Shown: piece after piece, positions 51,187 through 59,602 of the stretch
How the letters are laid out: each line of letters opens with the position of its first letter
How positions within the stretch are numbered: the first letter of the stretch is position 1
Made by a program: the position numbers and the translations under genes
Assembly: GCA_021737645.1 (NCBI GenBank)
Contig: JAIPDO010000001.1
Span: forward strand, 1 to 64,000
DNA from: Desulfarculaceae bacterium
Lineage (GTDB): Bacteria > Desulfobacterota > Desulfarculia > Desulfarculales > Desulfarculaceae
DNA: 64,000 nt
Direction: 5' to 3'
The notes under the pieces: model-generated
What the model saw: only the letters and a program-made list of their open reading frames with translations
What the model was told of the DNA's origin: nothing
Database searches by the model: none

Positions 51187-52471
51187 GTACGGCCTCCGTG
51201 TGGCCGGTGTGGGGGAACATGTCCACCACGGCCAGGCTGTGCATGCGATACCCTGCCTCCAGCAGCACGGCCGCGTCCCGGGCCAGGGCCGCCGGATGGC
51301 AGGAAATGTAGATGATCCTCTTGGGGGCCAGGGATGCCAGGGAGGCCATCACCTCCTTGGCCCCGGCGCGGGGCGGGTCCAACAGGGCCAAGGCGAAGCC
51401 CCGACCCTGGGCGGCCAGCCCGGCGGCGGTTCCAGCCACCTCGGAATGACGCAGCTCAACACTGCCGGACAGGCCTTCGCGCTGGGCCAGGGCCTTGGCG
51501 CTGGCGTGGCTTTCCGGATCGCCCTCCACGGCCAACACCGCGCGGCCCTGCTTAGCCAGAGGCATGGTGAAATTGCCCCCGCCCGAGTACAACTCCAGCA
51601 CCCCGCCCTCCGGGGCCGAGGCCGCGGCGGAAAGCACCAGGCGGATCAACTCGCGGTTGGCCCCGAAGTTGGCCTGCACAAACTCGCAGGGATAGGCGCT
51701 CAGAGTGAGGCCGTCTTCCTTCCAATAGTCCACCCCGGTTTCCGGCAGACGTTCCCAAGGCTCCACCCGGCCGCCCTGCTCCAGGCGGGTGGCCGCTGCT
51801 CCGGCGCCTCGGCACAGGCGGCGCAGCTCACCCCGCCAGCGGTTGGACAGAGGCCGCTTGGGGTCCAGGCCCATGGTGACCAGGGAGCGATCCTCGCCGC
51901 CCAGTATCTCCAAGTAGGCTATGCGGGTGGTGTCCATCTCGGCCAAGCCCTGGGCCAAACCAGGCAAAAGACGGTTCACTCCCGGCGCGGCCACGGGGCA
52001 GTGACTCACCGGCACCACCCGGTTGGTGGCCGTGGCCAAAAAGCCCAGGCCTTGTTCGCCCACGGTGAGGCGCACCCGATGCCGCCATTCCCAGACCTGG
52101 GGCGAGGGCACCTTTACCAGAGGCGGCAGATCTCCCAGACGAGACAGGGCCCGGCGCACCCAGGCCGCCTTGGCCTGAACCTGGGCCGAGTATTCCAAAT
52201 GCTGCATCTGGCAGCCGCCGCACTCCCCGAACAGGGGGCAGGCAGGCTCCACCCGCGCGGGCGAAGCTTCCTGAACGCCAAGCAGTTCGGCCCGCCCAAA
52301 GTCGCGCTTGGCCTGGACCAGCTTGGCCCGCACCTTTTCGCCGGGCAGGGCTCCGGGCACGAAGACCACCCGGCCCGAGGCTTCACGGGCCAGGCCGTCG
52401 CCGCCGGAGGCCAGCTCTTCGATGGTCAGTTGCATTTCTTGGCCGGGTTGGGCAGGAGTTTCCAAGCTCAA
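51167..52471 (-). CDS. 23S rRNA (uracil-5-)-methyltransferase, RumA/RlmD family
   Basis: A 434-residue RNA m5U methyltransferase. It has an N-terminal TRAM domain (MQLTIEELASGGDGLAREAS) and an iron-sulfur Cys set (CPLFGECGGCQMQHLEY plus an upstream or downstream Cys). The SAM site is VLELYSGGGNFTMPLA, followed by LDPPRAGAKEVM and the catalytic Cys in YISCHPAALARDA. TTG start 52471 after GGAGAATCGC. Which uracil (1939 or 747) is modified cannot be decided here. Confidence 0.92.
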   Translation of the reverse strand: MSLETPAQPGQEMQLTIEELASGGDGLAREASGRVVFVPGALPGEKVRAKLVQAKRDFGRAELLGVQEASPARVEPACPLFGECGGCQMQHLEYSAQVQAKAAWVRRALSRLGDLPPLVKVPSPQVWEWRHRVRLTVGEQGLGFLATATNRVVPVSHCPVAAPGVNRLLPGLAQGLAEMDTTRIAYLEILGGEDRSLVTMGLDPKRPLSNRWRGELRRLCRGAGAAATRLEQGGRVEPWERLPETGVDYWKEDGLTLSAYPCEFVQANFGANRELIRLVLSAAASAPEGGVLELYSGGGNFTMPLAKQGRAVLAVEGDPESHASAKALAQREGLSGSVELRHSEVAGTAAGLAAQGRGFALALLDPPRAGAKEVMASLASLAPKRIIYISCHPAALARDAAVLLEAGYRMHSLAVVDMFPHTGHTEAVLVLDRA

Positions 52472-52558
52472 GCGATTCTCCAGGGTATGGGTTCCATAAG
52501 GGCTTACATGCTATCTTACCGCATGAAATATTCTTACCCAGCCCCAGGGAGGTAAAGC

Positions 52559-52999
52559 GTGAGCCAAGAGGCGGTGGACAAACTTTTCAAGCGTTGTAAA
52601 GACGAGCCTTACCCCAAGCTATTGGACATAGAAGTGCTGGAGATCGAGCCCGGCCGGGCTCGCACGGCCATGACTGTTAGGCCGGACATGCAAAACATCT
52701 TCGGCAAGCTGCACGGCGGCGCGATCTTCTCGCTGCTGGACGAGGCCTTTCAACTGGCCTGCAACGCCCACGGCCAGGTGGCGGTGGCCCTGTCGCTGAG
52801 CATCTACTATCTGGCTCCGCCCGACGAGGGCGCGCGGCTGTTTGCCGAGGCCAAGGAAGTCAACGCCACCCGCAAGACCGCCCTGTACGACGCCGAGGTG
52901 TGGCAGGAGGACGGCAAGAAGATAGCCACCGGCCAGGCCCAGGCCTACCGGTTGGGTCACCCCCTGCCCATAGACGAAAACGGCAAGCTCACAACTTAA
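52559..52999 (+). CDS. PaaI-family hotdog thioesterase
   Basis: A 146-residue hotdog protein. NIFGKLHGGAIFSLLDEAFQ is the family active-site block (HGG and Asp/Glu on the central helix), and ALSLSIYYLAPPDEGARLFA the beta strands. PaaI-type enzymes hydrolyse phenylacetyl-CoA and other dead-end acyl-CoAs. GTG 52559 behind GGGAGGTAAAGC. Single gene. In a host rich in acyl-CoA pathways it may recover CoA. Confidence 0.9.
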   Translation: MSQEAVDKLFKRCKDEPYPKLLDIEVLEIEPGRARTAMTVRPDMQNIFGKLHGGAIFSLLDEAFQLACNAHGQVAVALSLSIYYLAPPDEGARLFAEAKEVNATRKTALYDAEVWQEDGKKIATGQAQAYRLGHPLPIDENGKLTT

Positions 53000-53038
53000 A
53001 GCAATTTATCAAATAAATGGTGGTAAGTATTGTTTTTA

Positions 53039-53800
53039 CTAATTATTTAATACAGCATCCGCCAGGGTGGCCAGGGCTTCCCCAGCGGGCCGCCTAAAGA
53101 GCAGAGTGGCCTTGGGGTCCATGTGGGTCAGGTCGCGGTTGATGATCACCAGGTCCCCGCCTCCAGCCAGGGTGTAGCGGGGCAGCTCTGACGCCGGGCT
53201 GACCACCAGGCTGGAGCCCACCACCACCAGGGGCCTGGCCTCGCCGCACATGTGCCGGGCCAACTCCAGATCGCGCAAATTCAAACCCTGGCCAAAGGAT
53301 ATGGTGCCGGGCTTTAGCCGCCCGCCGCAGGAGGGACAGGTGGGGTCTTGTTGCTTCTTTTTAAAGCGTCTTAGCACCTCGGCGGTGGGTTCGCTGAAGC
53401 GGCCGCAATCCAGGCACCGGGTCTCGAACACGTTGCCGTGCAGTTCCACCACCGCGCCAGAGGGCACCCCGCCCGCCTGGTGCAGGCCATCCACGTTCTG
53501 AGTGATCACCCCGGTGAGCTGCCCCGCCGCCCACAGCCGCCCCAGGGCCTTGTGCCCCTGGTTGGGGTAAGCCTTGGTAAAGCCGGGATACCACTCCTGG
53601 TAAAAACGCCAGTAATCGCAACGAGACTCGGGGCTCTCCAGAAACTCGGCAAACTGCACCGGCTTGTGGCGGCTCCAGATGCCTCCGGGCGAACGATAAT
53701 CAGGGATGCCGCTCTCGGTGGACATGCCCGCCCCGGTAAACACCACCAAACCACCGCCCTTGGTCACCAGTTCCGCTAATTTTTCTATTTTTTGGTCCAT
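53039..53800 (-). CDS. cobB: NAD-dependent protein deacylase (sirtuin)
   Basis: A 253-residue Sir2 protein. NAD binding: FTGAGMSTESGIPDYRSPGG and GVITQNVDGLHQAGG. Catalytic His is in ELHGNVFE. Four zinc Cys occur in CLDCGRF and CPSCGGRLKPGTISFGQ. GSSLVVSPASELP is the later Rossmann block. Start ATG 53800 with GGTGAGG upstream. It removes acyl groups from Lys, for example on acyl-CoA synthetases, which would suit this genome, but its targets are unknown. Confidence 0.94.
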   Translation of the reverse strand: MDQKIEKLAELVTKGGGLVVFTGAGMSTESGIPDYRSPGGIWSRHKPVQFAEFLESPESRCDYWRFYQEWYPGFTKAYPNQGHKALGRLWAAGQLTGVITQNVDGLHQAGGVPSGAVVELHGNVFETRCLDCGRFSEPTAEVLRRFKKKQQDPTCPSCGGRLKPGTISFGQGLNLRDLELARHMCGEARPLVVVGSSLVVSPASELPRYTLAGGGDLVIINRDLTHMDPKATLLFRRPAGEALATLADAVLNN

Positions 53801-53850
53801 GAACCTCACCTGGGTTGACAGCAGCATGGCCCTAGTCTAGAGATGTGCCC

Positions 53851-54720
53851 ATGACTAATCAAGAAAATGCCGTAGACCTGAGGGACCTGCCCAGGCCGGT
53901 GGTGGCGGTGATGTCCTCGGGATTTTTCGGGTTTTTCGCCCACGCCGGTTTTTTGCAGGGCCTGGCCGACCTGGGACTGAGCCCGGACGCCTACGCCGGA
54001 AGCTCGTCGGGAGCCCTGGTGGCAGCCTTTGCCGCGGGCGGAGCCTCTCCCGGGCGCATGCTGGAGCTGTTTAGCCAACTGGGCCGTGGCGACTTCTGGG
54101 ACCCGCCCTCCCCGGCCGACACCATCCGCTGGCTCCTGGGGGGCCTCAAAGGGCGCAGCGGTTATCTGGCGGGCGAGGCCTTTGAGCGCCTGCTGGGCGA
54201 GTATCTGCCGGTCACCCGCTTCGAGGACTGTCCCAAGCCCTGCCTGATGAGCGCCCTGGACCTGACCAGCGCACGCCGGGTGGTCTTGACCAGCGGCTCC
54301 CTGCCCCTGGCGGTGCGAGCCTCGGGCGCGGTGCCCGCCCTGTTTGCGGCGGTGCCCCATGAAGGCGGCCTGCTGGTGGACGGCGGGCTAATCGACAAGG
54401 CCCCGCTCACCGCCTGCGCCAAGCATTTAGGCGCGGCCAGCCTGGTGGTGCACATGCTGCCCAGTTCCAGCCTGGAGCGCACCCCGGCCCAGACCCTGGC
54501 CCGCACCATGGCCCTCTTGCGCATCCAATCCCGATCGGTGGACGCAGCCCGCTGGCAGATGTATCTGGATCAAAAAGAAGCGGTGTTGGAGCGCGGCCTG
54601 GCCTTGCGCGAGGTCATGGCCAGGGACCTGCCCCGCTGCGGGCCCAAGCGCATGCACCACGGCCCGGCTGCATTTGCCGCGGCCCGTCAGAACGCCAAGA
54701 ATGTCCTCGGGGCCTACTAA
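53851..54720 (+). CDS. Patatin-like protein with atypical oxyanion loop
   Basis: A patatin-fold protein of about 290 residues. The nucleophile elbow is intact (YAGSSSGALVAAFAAGG) and the Asp lies in LLVDGGLIDKAPLTA. The usual Gly-rich oxyanion loop (GGGxRG) is replaced by MSSGFFGFFAHAGFLQG, so activity may be weak or altered. Start ATG 53851 or the GTG six bases earlier; the ribosome site is poor. It is convergent with the DUF116 gene, whose stop directly abuts. It differs clearly from the canonical patatin at 39863-40792. Confidence 0.85.
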   Translation: MTNQENAVDLRDLPRPVVAVMSSGFFGFFAHAGFLQGLADLGLSPDAYAGSSSGALVAAFAAGGASPGRMLELFSQLGRGDFWDPPSPADTIRWLLGGLKGRSGYLAGEAFERLLGEYLPVTRFEDCPKPCLMSALDLTSARRVVLTSGSLPLAVRASGAVPALFAAVPHEGGLLVDGGLIDKAPLTACAKHLGAASLVVHMLPSSSLERTPAQTLARTMALLRIQSRSVDAARWQMYLDQKEAVLERGLALREVMARDLPRCGPKRMHHGPAAFAAARQNAKNVLGAY

Positions 54721-55476
54721 CTAGGTCTTTTCAGCGATTATAGGCAACCCGATACTGGGGGCCTTGGTTGGTCCCAAAGTCATGCAGGAGCGCACCCGCT
54801 CCCAGTTCACCGTGCCCTGGCGGCAGTTCTGCCGGTCCATGAGCACCCCTTGCAGGGGAGCGACTGTCTTTTCCCTGGGCTCGTCGCTGGCCACGGAGGT
54901 GTAGTTGCCGCCGCGCAGGGTGTACTTGGCCAACAGACGGTTGCGCAGATGCCAGGGGCAGGTCACCCCCAGGGCCGCGCCCGGCGCGTGGGCCTTGATC
55001 TTTTTCTTGATGAACTGGTCGCTGGGCAACAGTCCCCGGCCCCTTAGGATGCGCGAGCTGGGCACCACGTAGACCGCGGCGTAGCCCAGGGCCAAGGCCT
55101 CGGCCCGCACCTGGCCCACCTGGCAACCGGGGCAGCCGCCGGTGCACAGCAGGCCATTGTCCGGGTCCACCTCGGCGGCGCAGTCCAAAGGTTTCAGGCA
55201 GAAGGGCAAAAACAGAACCCGGCGGGAAAAAGGGGTGGCTGCGAAGGCCTTGCGGAAATAGCGGTTGCCCGCCCGCACCATGAGGCGCAGGTCCAGACCA
55301 GGGCTGATGCGGTCCAACAGGCCTTGCAACAGCCAGCTAAAGCGGCGGAAAAGCGCCAGGGTGAGGCGGGGGCACAACAGGCGGCCCAAAAGCAAGGGGC
55401 CCAGCACCGCCACCGTGAGGCCCACCAGGCCCAGAGCGATCCAGGCCAGCCAAATCCATGTGCCGCTTTCATTCAT
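54721..55476 (-). CDS. DUF116 domain membrane protein
   Basis: A 251-residue protein with an N-terminal transmembrane segment (WLAWIALGLVGLTVAVLGPL) and a DUF116 domain. The Cys motifs are LPFCLKPLDCAAEVD and CTGGCPGCQVGQ, spaced as in this family and likely to bind an iron-sulfur cluster or zinc, with TCPWHL later. Start ATG 55476 is preferred; an in-frame TTG 12 codons earlier is possible. DUF116 proteins occur in anaerobes next to lipoate or formate metabolism genes, but no function has been settled. Confidence 0.82.
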   Translation of the reverse strand: MNESGTWIWLAWIALGLVGLTVAVLGPLLLGRLLCPRLTLALFRRFSWLLQGLLDRISPGLDLRLMVRAGNRYFRKAFAATPFSRRVLFLPFCLKPLDCAAEVDPDNGLLCTGGCPGCQVGQVRAEALALGYAAVYVVPSSRILRGRGLLPSDQFIKKKIKAHAPGAALGVTCPWHLRNRLLAKYTLRGGNYTSVASDEPREKTVAPLQGVLMDRQNCRQGTVNWERVRSCMTLGPTKAPSIGLPIIAEKT

Positions 55477-55557
55477 GGGATGAAGTTTGCCAGAGGAACC
55501 ACCCGCGGACAAGGGACAGTATGGTTAATTTGCCGGGACACGCTTATACTCGCCGCC

Positions 55558-56016
55558 CTACTCTCCTTGGCCCAACTCATAGCCCCGCATGGCCAAAAGA
55601 TAATCTTCCGGCAAATCACAGGCCCGGCCGGTGGCCGGATTGAAGCAGGACACCCTGGTGGTTCCCTCGGCGGCCAGAAGGTCCTCCTCGGGCAGCCACA
55701 GGGCGTAGTGGAAGCTGAAAGAGCGCCGTCCCCAGTCGGCGGTGCGCAAAAACACCTGCACCAGATGGTGATGCTGCACCGGCAACTGGTAGCGGCAGGT
55801 GTCCCGCTGCACCAGCAGGCACAGCCCCGAACCAACGGGCGCCAACAGGCCCAAGTGGGACAGGTAGGCCACGCGCGCTTCTTCGAAATAGGTAAAAAAG
55901 CGCGAATTGCTCACCCGGCCCAGCGGGTCCAGGTCTGAAAACCGGGGACGAAACTCCAGGTTGAACCTGAAGGACTGCAGGGGATGGGGGCGCTGTTTGC
56001 TTGCTCGCGGGCTCAT
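55558..56016 (-). CDS. Acyl-CoA thioesterase (4HBT hotdog family)
   Basis: A 152-residue hotdog protein. RFSDLDPLGRVSNSRFFTYF is the 4-hydroxybenzoyl-CoA thioesterase-type motif (Asp-x-x-Gly...Asn) with the acid nucleophile, followed by EEARVAYLSHLGLL. It should hydrolyse an acyl-CoA or acyl-ACP. ATG 56016 after AGGGAGCC. It and the short downstream-facing genes form a loose minus-strand group. Substrate unknown. Confidence 0.88.
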   Translation of the reverse strand: MSPRASKQRPHPLQSFRFNLEFRPRFSDLDPLGRVSNSRFFTYFEEARVAYLSHLGLLAPVGSGLCLLVQRDTCRYQLPVQHHHLVQVFLRTADWGRRSFSFHYALWLPEEDLLAAEGTTRVSCFNPATGRACDLPEDYLLAMRGYELGQGE

Positions 56017-56041
56017 GGCTCCCTATTGTTTCTAGGCCTTA

Positions 56042-56389
56042 TCAGCGTTTGTTGCGGCGGCGGGACAGGCTAACCACCTTGCCGCCGCCCTTGTCTTCCG
56101 GTGCGGTGCCGTCCGGCTCTGGCTCCGGCTCCTCGGCCGCCGGTTCGGCGGGCTGGGGCGGGGCCAGACGCTCCAGGCGCACCGGTTCTCCGCCCATGGT
56201 GAAATCTCCGCCGTCGATGTATTCCTCCCGCAGTATCCAGGTGGCTTCCTGGGCCGGAGGATGCAAAACCAGCAGGCGGATTTGCCACCAGCCTGGTTTG
56301 CGGTCGGCCAGAATCTCCTCCACCCGGGCGTAGGCCACCGGCTCTTTTTTGCGATAGATCAAGACAATGTCGCCGGACTGCGTCTCCAC
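56042..56389 (-). CDS. Hypothetical protein, 115 aa
   Basis: The first 75 residues form a compact beta-rich domain: GDIVLIYRKKEPVAYARVEE, then GWWQIRLLVLHPPAQEATWI and GGDFTMGGEPVRLERL. The remainder is an acidic Pro/Glu linker and a basic end (SLSRRRNKR). GTG start 56389 with AAAGGAG. The pattern recalls small barrel domains, but no family is recognised. It lies between the PfkB kinase gene and the thioesterase gene on the same strand. Function unknown. Confidence 0.65.
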   Translation of the reverse strand: METQSGDIVLIYRKKEPVAYARVEEILADRKPGWWQIRLLVLHPPAQEATWILREEYIDGGDFTMGGEPVRLERLAPPQPAEPAAEEPEPEPDGTAPEDKGGGKVVSLSRRRNKR

Positions 56390-56442
56390 GGGCGCGGCTC
56401 CTTTCCTGTTCGTCTAGTATGCTGTCTACGGGCCGCCCGCTG

Positions 56443-57381
56443 TCAAGCCGCCGCGCCACCGCCCAGAGCCTCAAGACGCTGGGCGAACTGGGCCTGGTCC
56501 ACCTCGTACTCCTGGGTGCCGTAGCAAGCCACGGCATAGGAGGCCAACACCGCACCCCACAGGCAGGCCTGGGACAGATCCTTGCCCAGGGCCAATGCCT
56601 TGAGCAGGCCGGAGCGATAGGCATCGCCCGCGCCGGTGGGGTCCAATACCTGGCTGGCCGGGCTGGCGGGAATGTCGGTGCGGTCCTGGCCGCGCCAGAG
56701 CACCGAGCCCTCCTCGCCCTTGGTGGTGATAAGAGCTTCCACCTTACTTAGTATCTGGCTCAGCTTGAGCCCGGTCATGCGCTGGATCAACTCCAGCTCG
56801 TAGTCGTTGCTGATGAGAATTTTGGCTCCGGTGAAGGCCTTGGTCAACGCAGGGCCCTTCCAGATGTTGAGCGACTGACCTGGGTCGAAAATAAAGGGAA
56901 TGCCCCGGCGCCGGAACTGGGCGGGCAGTTCGGTCATGTCTTCCAGGTTGCCGGGAGCCACAATGGCCAGGGAGGCGTCGGGCTTCATATCTTCCACCGA
57001 GCACTGGCAGGGAAAGTTCATGGCTCCGGGGTTGAAACCGGTGATCTGGTTGTCCGACTTGTCGGTGGTGATGAAGGCCCCGGCGGTGAACTCTTCGGCG
57101 ATATGGCGCACCTGGCGGGTGTCCACCCCATGGCTGTCCATCCATTCCAGGTAGCGGTCGCCGTCGCGCCCCAGGCAGGCCAGCAGCACCGGGCACTCGC
57201 CCAGCTGGGCCAGGCCGTAGGCTATGTTGCCCGCGGTGCCGCCCAGCTTTTCCTGCAGGCCGTTGACGTTGAAGCATACGTTGAGCACGTGGATCTTGTC
57301 GGGCAGGATGTGGTCGGCAAAGCGCCCTTCAAAATTCATGATGCGGTCGTAGGCCAAGGAGCCCGACACGTAGATGCGCAC
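56443..57381 (-). CDS. PfkB-family carbohydrate/nucleoside kinase
   Basis: A 312-residue ribokinase-fold enzyme. The substrate end is MNFEGRFADHILPDK and KLGGTAGNIAYGLAQLG (the PfkB-1 signature region); the ATP/catalytic site is VLDPTGAGDAYRSGLLKAL with the anion-hole GAGD. Adenosine-kinase-like members show the same opening SGSLAYDRIM. GTG 57381 after AAGGAG. It probably phosphorylates adenosine or a sugar; the exact substrate is not certain. It is co-directional with the B12-regulated gene upstream, but a hairpin lies between them. Confidence 0.9.
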   Translation of the reverse strand: MRIYVSGSLAYDRIMNFEGRFADHILPDKIHVLNVCFNVNGLQEKLGGTAGNIAYGLAQLGECPVLLACLGRDGDRYLEWMDSHGVDTRQVRHIAEEFTAGAFITTDKSDNQITGFNPGAMNFPCQCSVEDMKPDASLAIVAPGNLEDMTELPAQFRRRGIPFIFDPGQSLNIWKGPALTKAFTGAKILISNDYELELIQRMTGLKLSQILSKVEALITTKGEEGSVLWRGQDRTDIPASPASQVLDPTGAGDAYRSGLLKALALGKDLSQACLWGAVLASYAVACYGTQEYEVDQAQFAQRLEALGGGAAA

Positions 57382-57393
57382 TGAGTTGTCTCC

Positions 57394-57753
57394 TTATGCT
57401 CGCGAAAAAACGCTGGGTTTGTCCAAAGCGGCCAACAGGCGCTCCACCCAGGCCCTGGCTTCATCCAAGGCTTGGGGGGATGAGGGCTCGGGGCAGGCCT
57501 CCTCGCTGAGGTCCAGGCTGAAACACTCGGCCCGAGCCACCCGGCACACGGTCCAGCCAGGCATTCCCGGCGGCACGTGGGGGCGTTCGTTGATCCGGTA
57601 CAGGCTGAAGCACTCAGTGTCGCAACGCGCGCTGTAGGTGCGCCCGTATACCTCCACCCGGATTACCTGGCCCAGCAGGCCGCGCCTAGTGAACTCACGG
57701 TGCACCAAGTCGAACAGGTCTTGCCCTCGCTCAGTATCCCTGTGTACGGCCAT
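57394..57753 (-). CDS. Hypothetical protein, 119 aa
   Basis: A soluble protein with a repeated CFSL element: RCDTECFSLYRINERPHVPP and RAECFSLDLSEE. The first half, EVYGRTYSARCDT, is beta-rich, and the C-terminal third is helical (ARAWVERLLAALDKPS). ATG 57753 behind GGGAGG. It lies 12 bases upstream of the PfkB kinase gene and is likely co-transcribed with it. No family recognised, function unknown. Confidence 0.65.
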   Translation of the reverse strand: MAVHRDTERGQDLFDLVHREFTRRGLLGQVIRVEVYGRTYSARCDTECFSLYRINERPHVPPGMPGWTVCRVARAECFSLDLSEEACPEPSSPQALDEARAWVERLLAALDKPSVFSRA

Positions 57754-57813
57754 AAGCCCTCCCAGCGGTGATGGGCTGAAATGCCGCGTAGTTATGCAAT
57801 ATTAGAACTCCCG

Positions 57814-57842
57814 GCCCCGCCTGTCAAGGCGAGGCGCGGGGC
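57814..57842 (-). terminator. GC-rich stem-loop after the ThiC-family gene
   Basis: GCCCCGC and GCGGGGC pair with a 15-base loop, 22 bases past the stop. The flank is not U-rich (CGGGAGTTCT), so termination would be partial. Confidence 0.4.
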
Positions 57843-57864
57843 TCTGGGTAGCTTATGGAATGCC

Positions 57865-59172
57865 TTAACGCTTTTTACTATCGGCCAGCATGTGGCCCAG
57901 GGCTTGGTTGGCTCCCTTGTTGGCGCAGAACTCTCCGCACATGGTGCACACGTGGGTGTCGCTGGGCGAGCGCTCGCCCCGGATGCGCCGGGCGTCGTCC
58001 GGGAACAGGGCCAGCTTGAACTGGGCCTCCCAGTCCAGGTCGCGGCGGGCCTTGCTCATGGCCAGGTCTCGGTCACGGCGTTCCGGGTATTTGGCCATAT
58101 CGCCGATGTGGGCGGCCAGGCGGGCCACCTTGACCCCTTCCACCACGTCGCCCAGGTTGGGCAGGGCCAAGTGCTCGGCCGGGGTGATGTAGCAGATCAG
58201 GTCCGCGCCGTAGCGGGCCGACTGGGCCGCGCCGATAGCCGCCACCACGTGGTCGTAGCCAGCGCCCAGATCGGTGGGCAAAGGCCCCAGCATGTAGTAA
58301 GGCGCGCCGCCGCTCATGCGCTTTTCCAAAATGATGTTGGCCTCCACCTCGTCCAAGGGCACGTGGCCCGGCCCTTCCACCATCATCTGGCAACCCATGT
58401 CCCGGCCCAGTTCGGCCAGTTCGCAGTTGATCAGAAGCTCCTGCACCATGACCCGGTCGCTGGAGTCGGCTATGGACCCGGCCCGGAAACCGTTGCCCAG
58501 GCTGAGCACCGCATCGTACTTCTTTAAGATGCCCGCCACCCGGTCAAACTGCTCGTACAGGGGGTTCTCGCGCTGGTTGGCCTGCATCCAGGCCACCATG
58601 GAGGCCCCGCCCTTGCTCACCAAACCGCCGTAGCGGTAGCCCTGGCGCTCCAGGCGTTCCAGGGTGAACAGGTTGATGCCGCAGTGTATGGCCATGAAGG
58701 AGATGCCGTCGGCGCACTGGCGCTCGATGAGCTCGAACAGCTCCTCCGGGTCCAGCTTGTTGGGATCGCCGTGGCGCTTGGTGGCCTCGCTGAAGGCCTG
58801 GTACAGGGGCACGTTGCCCACCGGCAACTCCACCGCGGCCAAGACCTCGCGGCGCACCAGGTCCAGATCGCCGCCCACCGACAGCTCCATCAGGGTGTCC
58901 GCGCCCGCCTCCTGGGCGGCCAGAGCCTTGGCCACTTCCTCGGCCACGTCGGCCAGGTCGGTGCTGGTGCCGATGGAGGCGTTGATCTTGGTGCGCATGC
59001 CCCGGCCGATGCCCGTCACCCGGCAATCATGGCTGGGGTTTTGGGGCACCACCAGGTGGCCCAAGGCGATCTCTTGGCGCACCGCCTCGGGGCTCAGGCC
59101 CTCCTGAGCCGCGATGGTTTCCATGACAGGGGTGATTCGGCCCGCCTGGGCAGCTTGTAGGGTATTCTCCAT
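57865..59172 (-). CDS. bzaF: ThiC-family radical SAM enzyme, probable 5-hydroxybenzimidazole synthase
   Basis: A 435-residue ThiC paralogue acting on aminoimidazole ribotide. GIGRGMRTKINASIGTS, VGGDLDLVRREVLAAVELPV, MAIHCGINLFTLERL and MVEGPGHVPLDEVEANI are family blocks. The C-terminal cluster motif is CTMCGEFC (CX2CX3C, Cys409/412/416), one residue shorter than the CX2CX4C of classical ThiC. The leader holds a cobalamin riboswitch and terminator and no TPP element, so synthesis responds to B12. That context is the known mark of bza genes, which make the lower ligand of B12 anaerobically. Start ATG 59172 with GGAGG. A true thiC with odd control is the alternative. Confidence 0.75.
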   Translation of the reverse strand: MENTLQAAQAGRITPVMETIAAQEGLSPEAVRQEIALGHLVVPQNPSHDCRVTGIGRGMRTKINASIGTSTDLADVAEEVAKALAAQEAGADTLMELSVGGDLDLVRREVLAAVELPVGNVPLYQAFSEATKRHGDPNKLDPEELFELIERQCADGISFMAIHCGINLFTLERLERQGYRYGGLVSKGGASMVAWMQANQRENPLYEQFDRVAGILKKYDAVLSLGNGFRAGSIADSSDRVMVQELLINCELAELGRDMGCQMMVEGPGHVPLDEVEANIILEKRMSGGAPYYMLGPLPTDLGAGYDHVVAAIGAAQSARYGADLICYITPAEHLALPNLGDVVEGVKVARLAAHIGDMAKYPERRDRDLAMSKARRDLDWEAQFKLALFPDDARRIRGERSPSDTHVCTMCGEFCANKGANQALGHMLADSKKR

Positions 59173-59215
59173 GTCCGGTCCTCCAGAGAGATGGGGAGCA
59201 ACTACCGTGCTCCAC

Positions 59216-59252
59216 AAAAAAGCCCCGTCCCGCATGAATTACGGGATCGGGG
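59216..59252 (-). terminator. Riboswitch expression-platform terminator
   Basis: CCCCG/CGGGG and TCCCG/CGGGA pair with a single bulged base and a nine-base loop, followed on the minus strand by six Ts. It lies between the cobalamin aptamer and the gene, 44 bases before the ATG, and should stop transcription when B12 is bound. A second hairpin (GGAGCA/TGCTCC, 59195-59213) follows. Confidence 0.85.
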
Positions 59253-59283
59253 ATTTACCATCTCCCACGACCGGGGCGTTCAT

Positions 59284-59460
59284 GGTGTGGCCGGTCTTCT
59301 GGCTCGTGGATCAACCTACTCCCCGCGCCTTCCCGGCCCGCGCCTCTCTGAGAGGCTGGGCCAGTGGCTTTCTGCGGGTTTAGTCCCCACTCACAGCGGC
59401 GGGTCCGCGCCGGATTCGCACCGGCTTCCCATGCCCTTTTCAGGGCGCCACACCACATGG
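59284..59460 (-). promoter_or_regulatory. Cobalamin riboswitch
   Basis: Read on the minus strand, the leader contains the conserved core: GGGAAGCCGGTGCGAATCCGG, then CCCGCCGCTGTGAGTGGGGA, then GCCACTGG and GGGAAGGCGCGGGGAG, in the order and spacing of the B12 aptamer. A closing P1 helix is formed by GGTGTGGC (59447-59454) and GCCACACC (59284-59291). It precedes a terminator and the ThiC-family gene, so high adenosylcobalamin should switch that gene off. Confidence 0.93.
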
Positions 59461-59602
59461 CTTTGGCACTTAGTTATCATCGCCATGGCCACCGGTCAAG
59501 CCCCGGGGTTATCCTTGGCATTGACCTGGGGCGGCAAAAAGGCTATCCCAAGAACAGGCAAACAAGGCTTGGTTCCTACCGGCCCCTAACATGGAGAGGC
59601 GC

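Noticed and set aside
59216-59460. TPP riboswitch expected in front of a thiC gene
   Set aside because: The TPP core motifs are absent, while the cobalamin core GCCACTG, GGGAAGGC and the CCGGTG/CCGG segments are all present.
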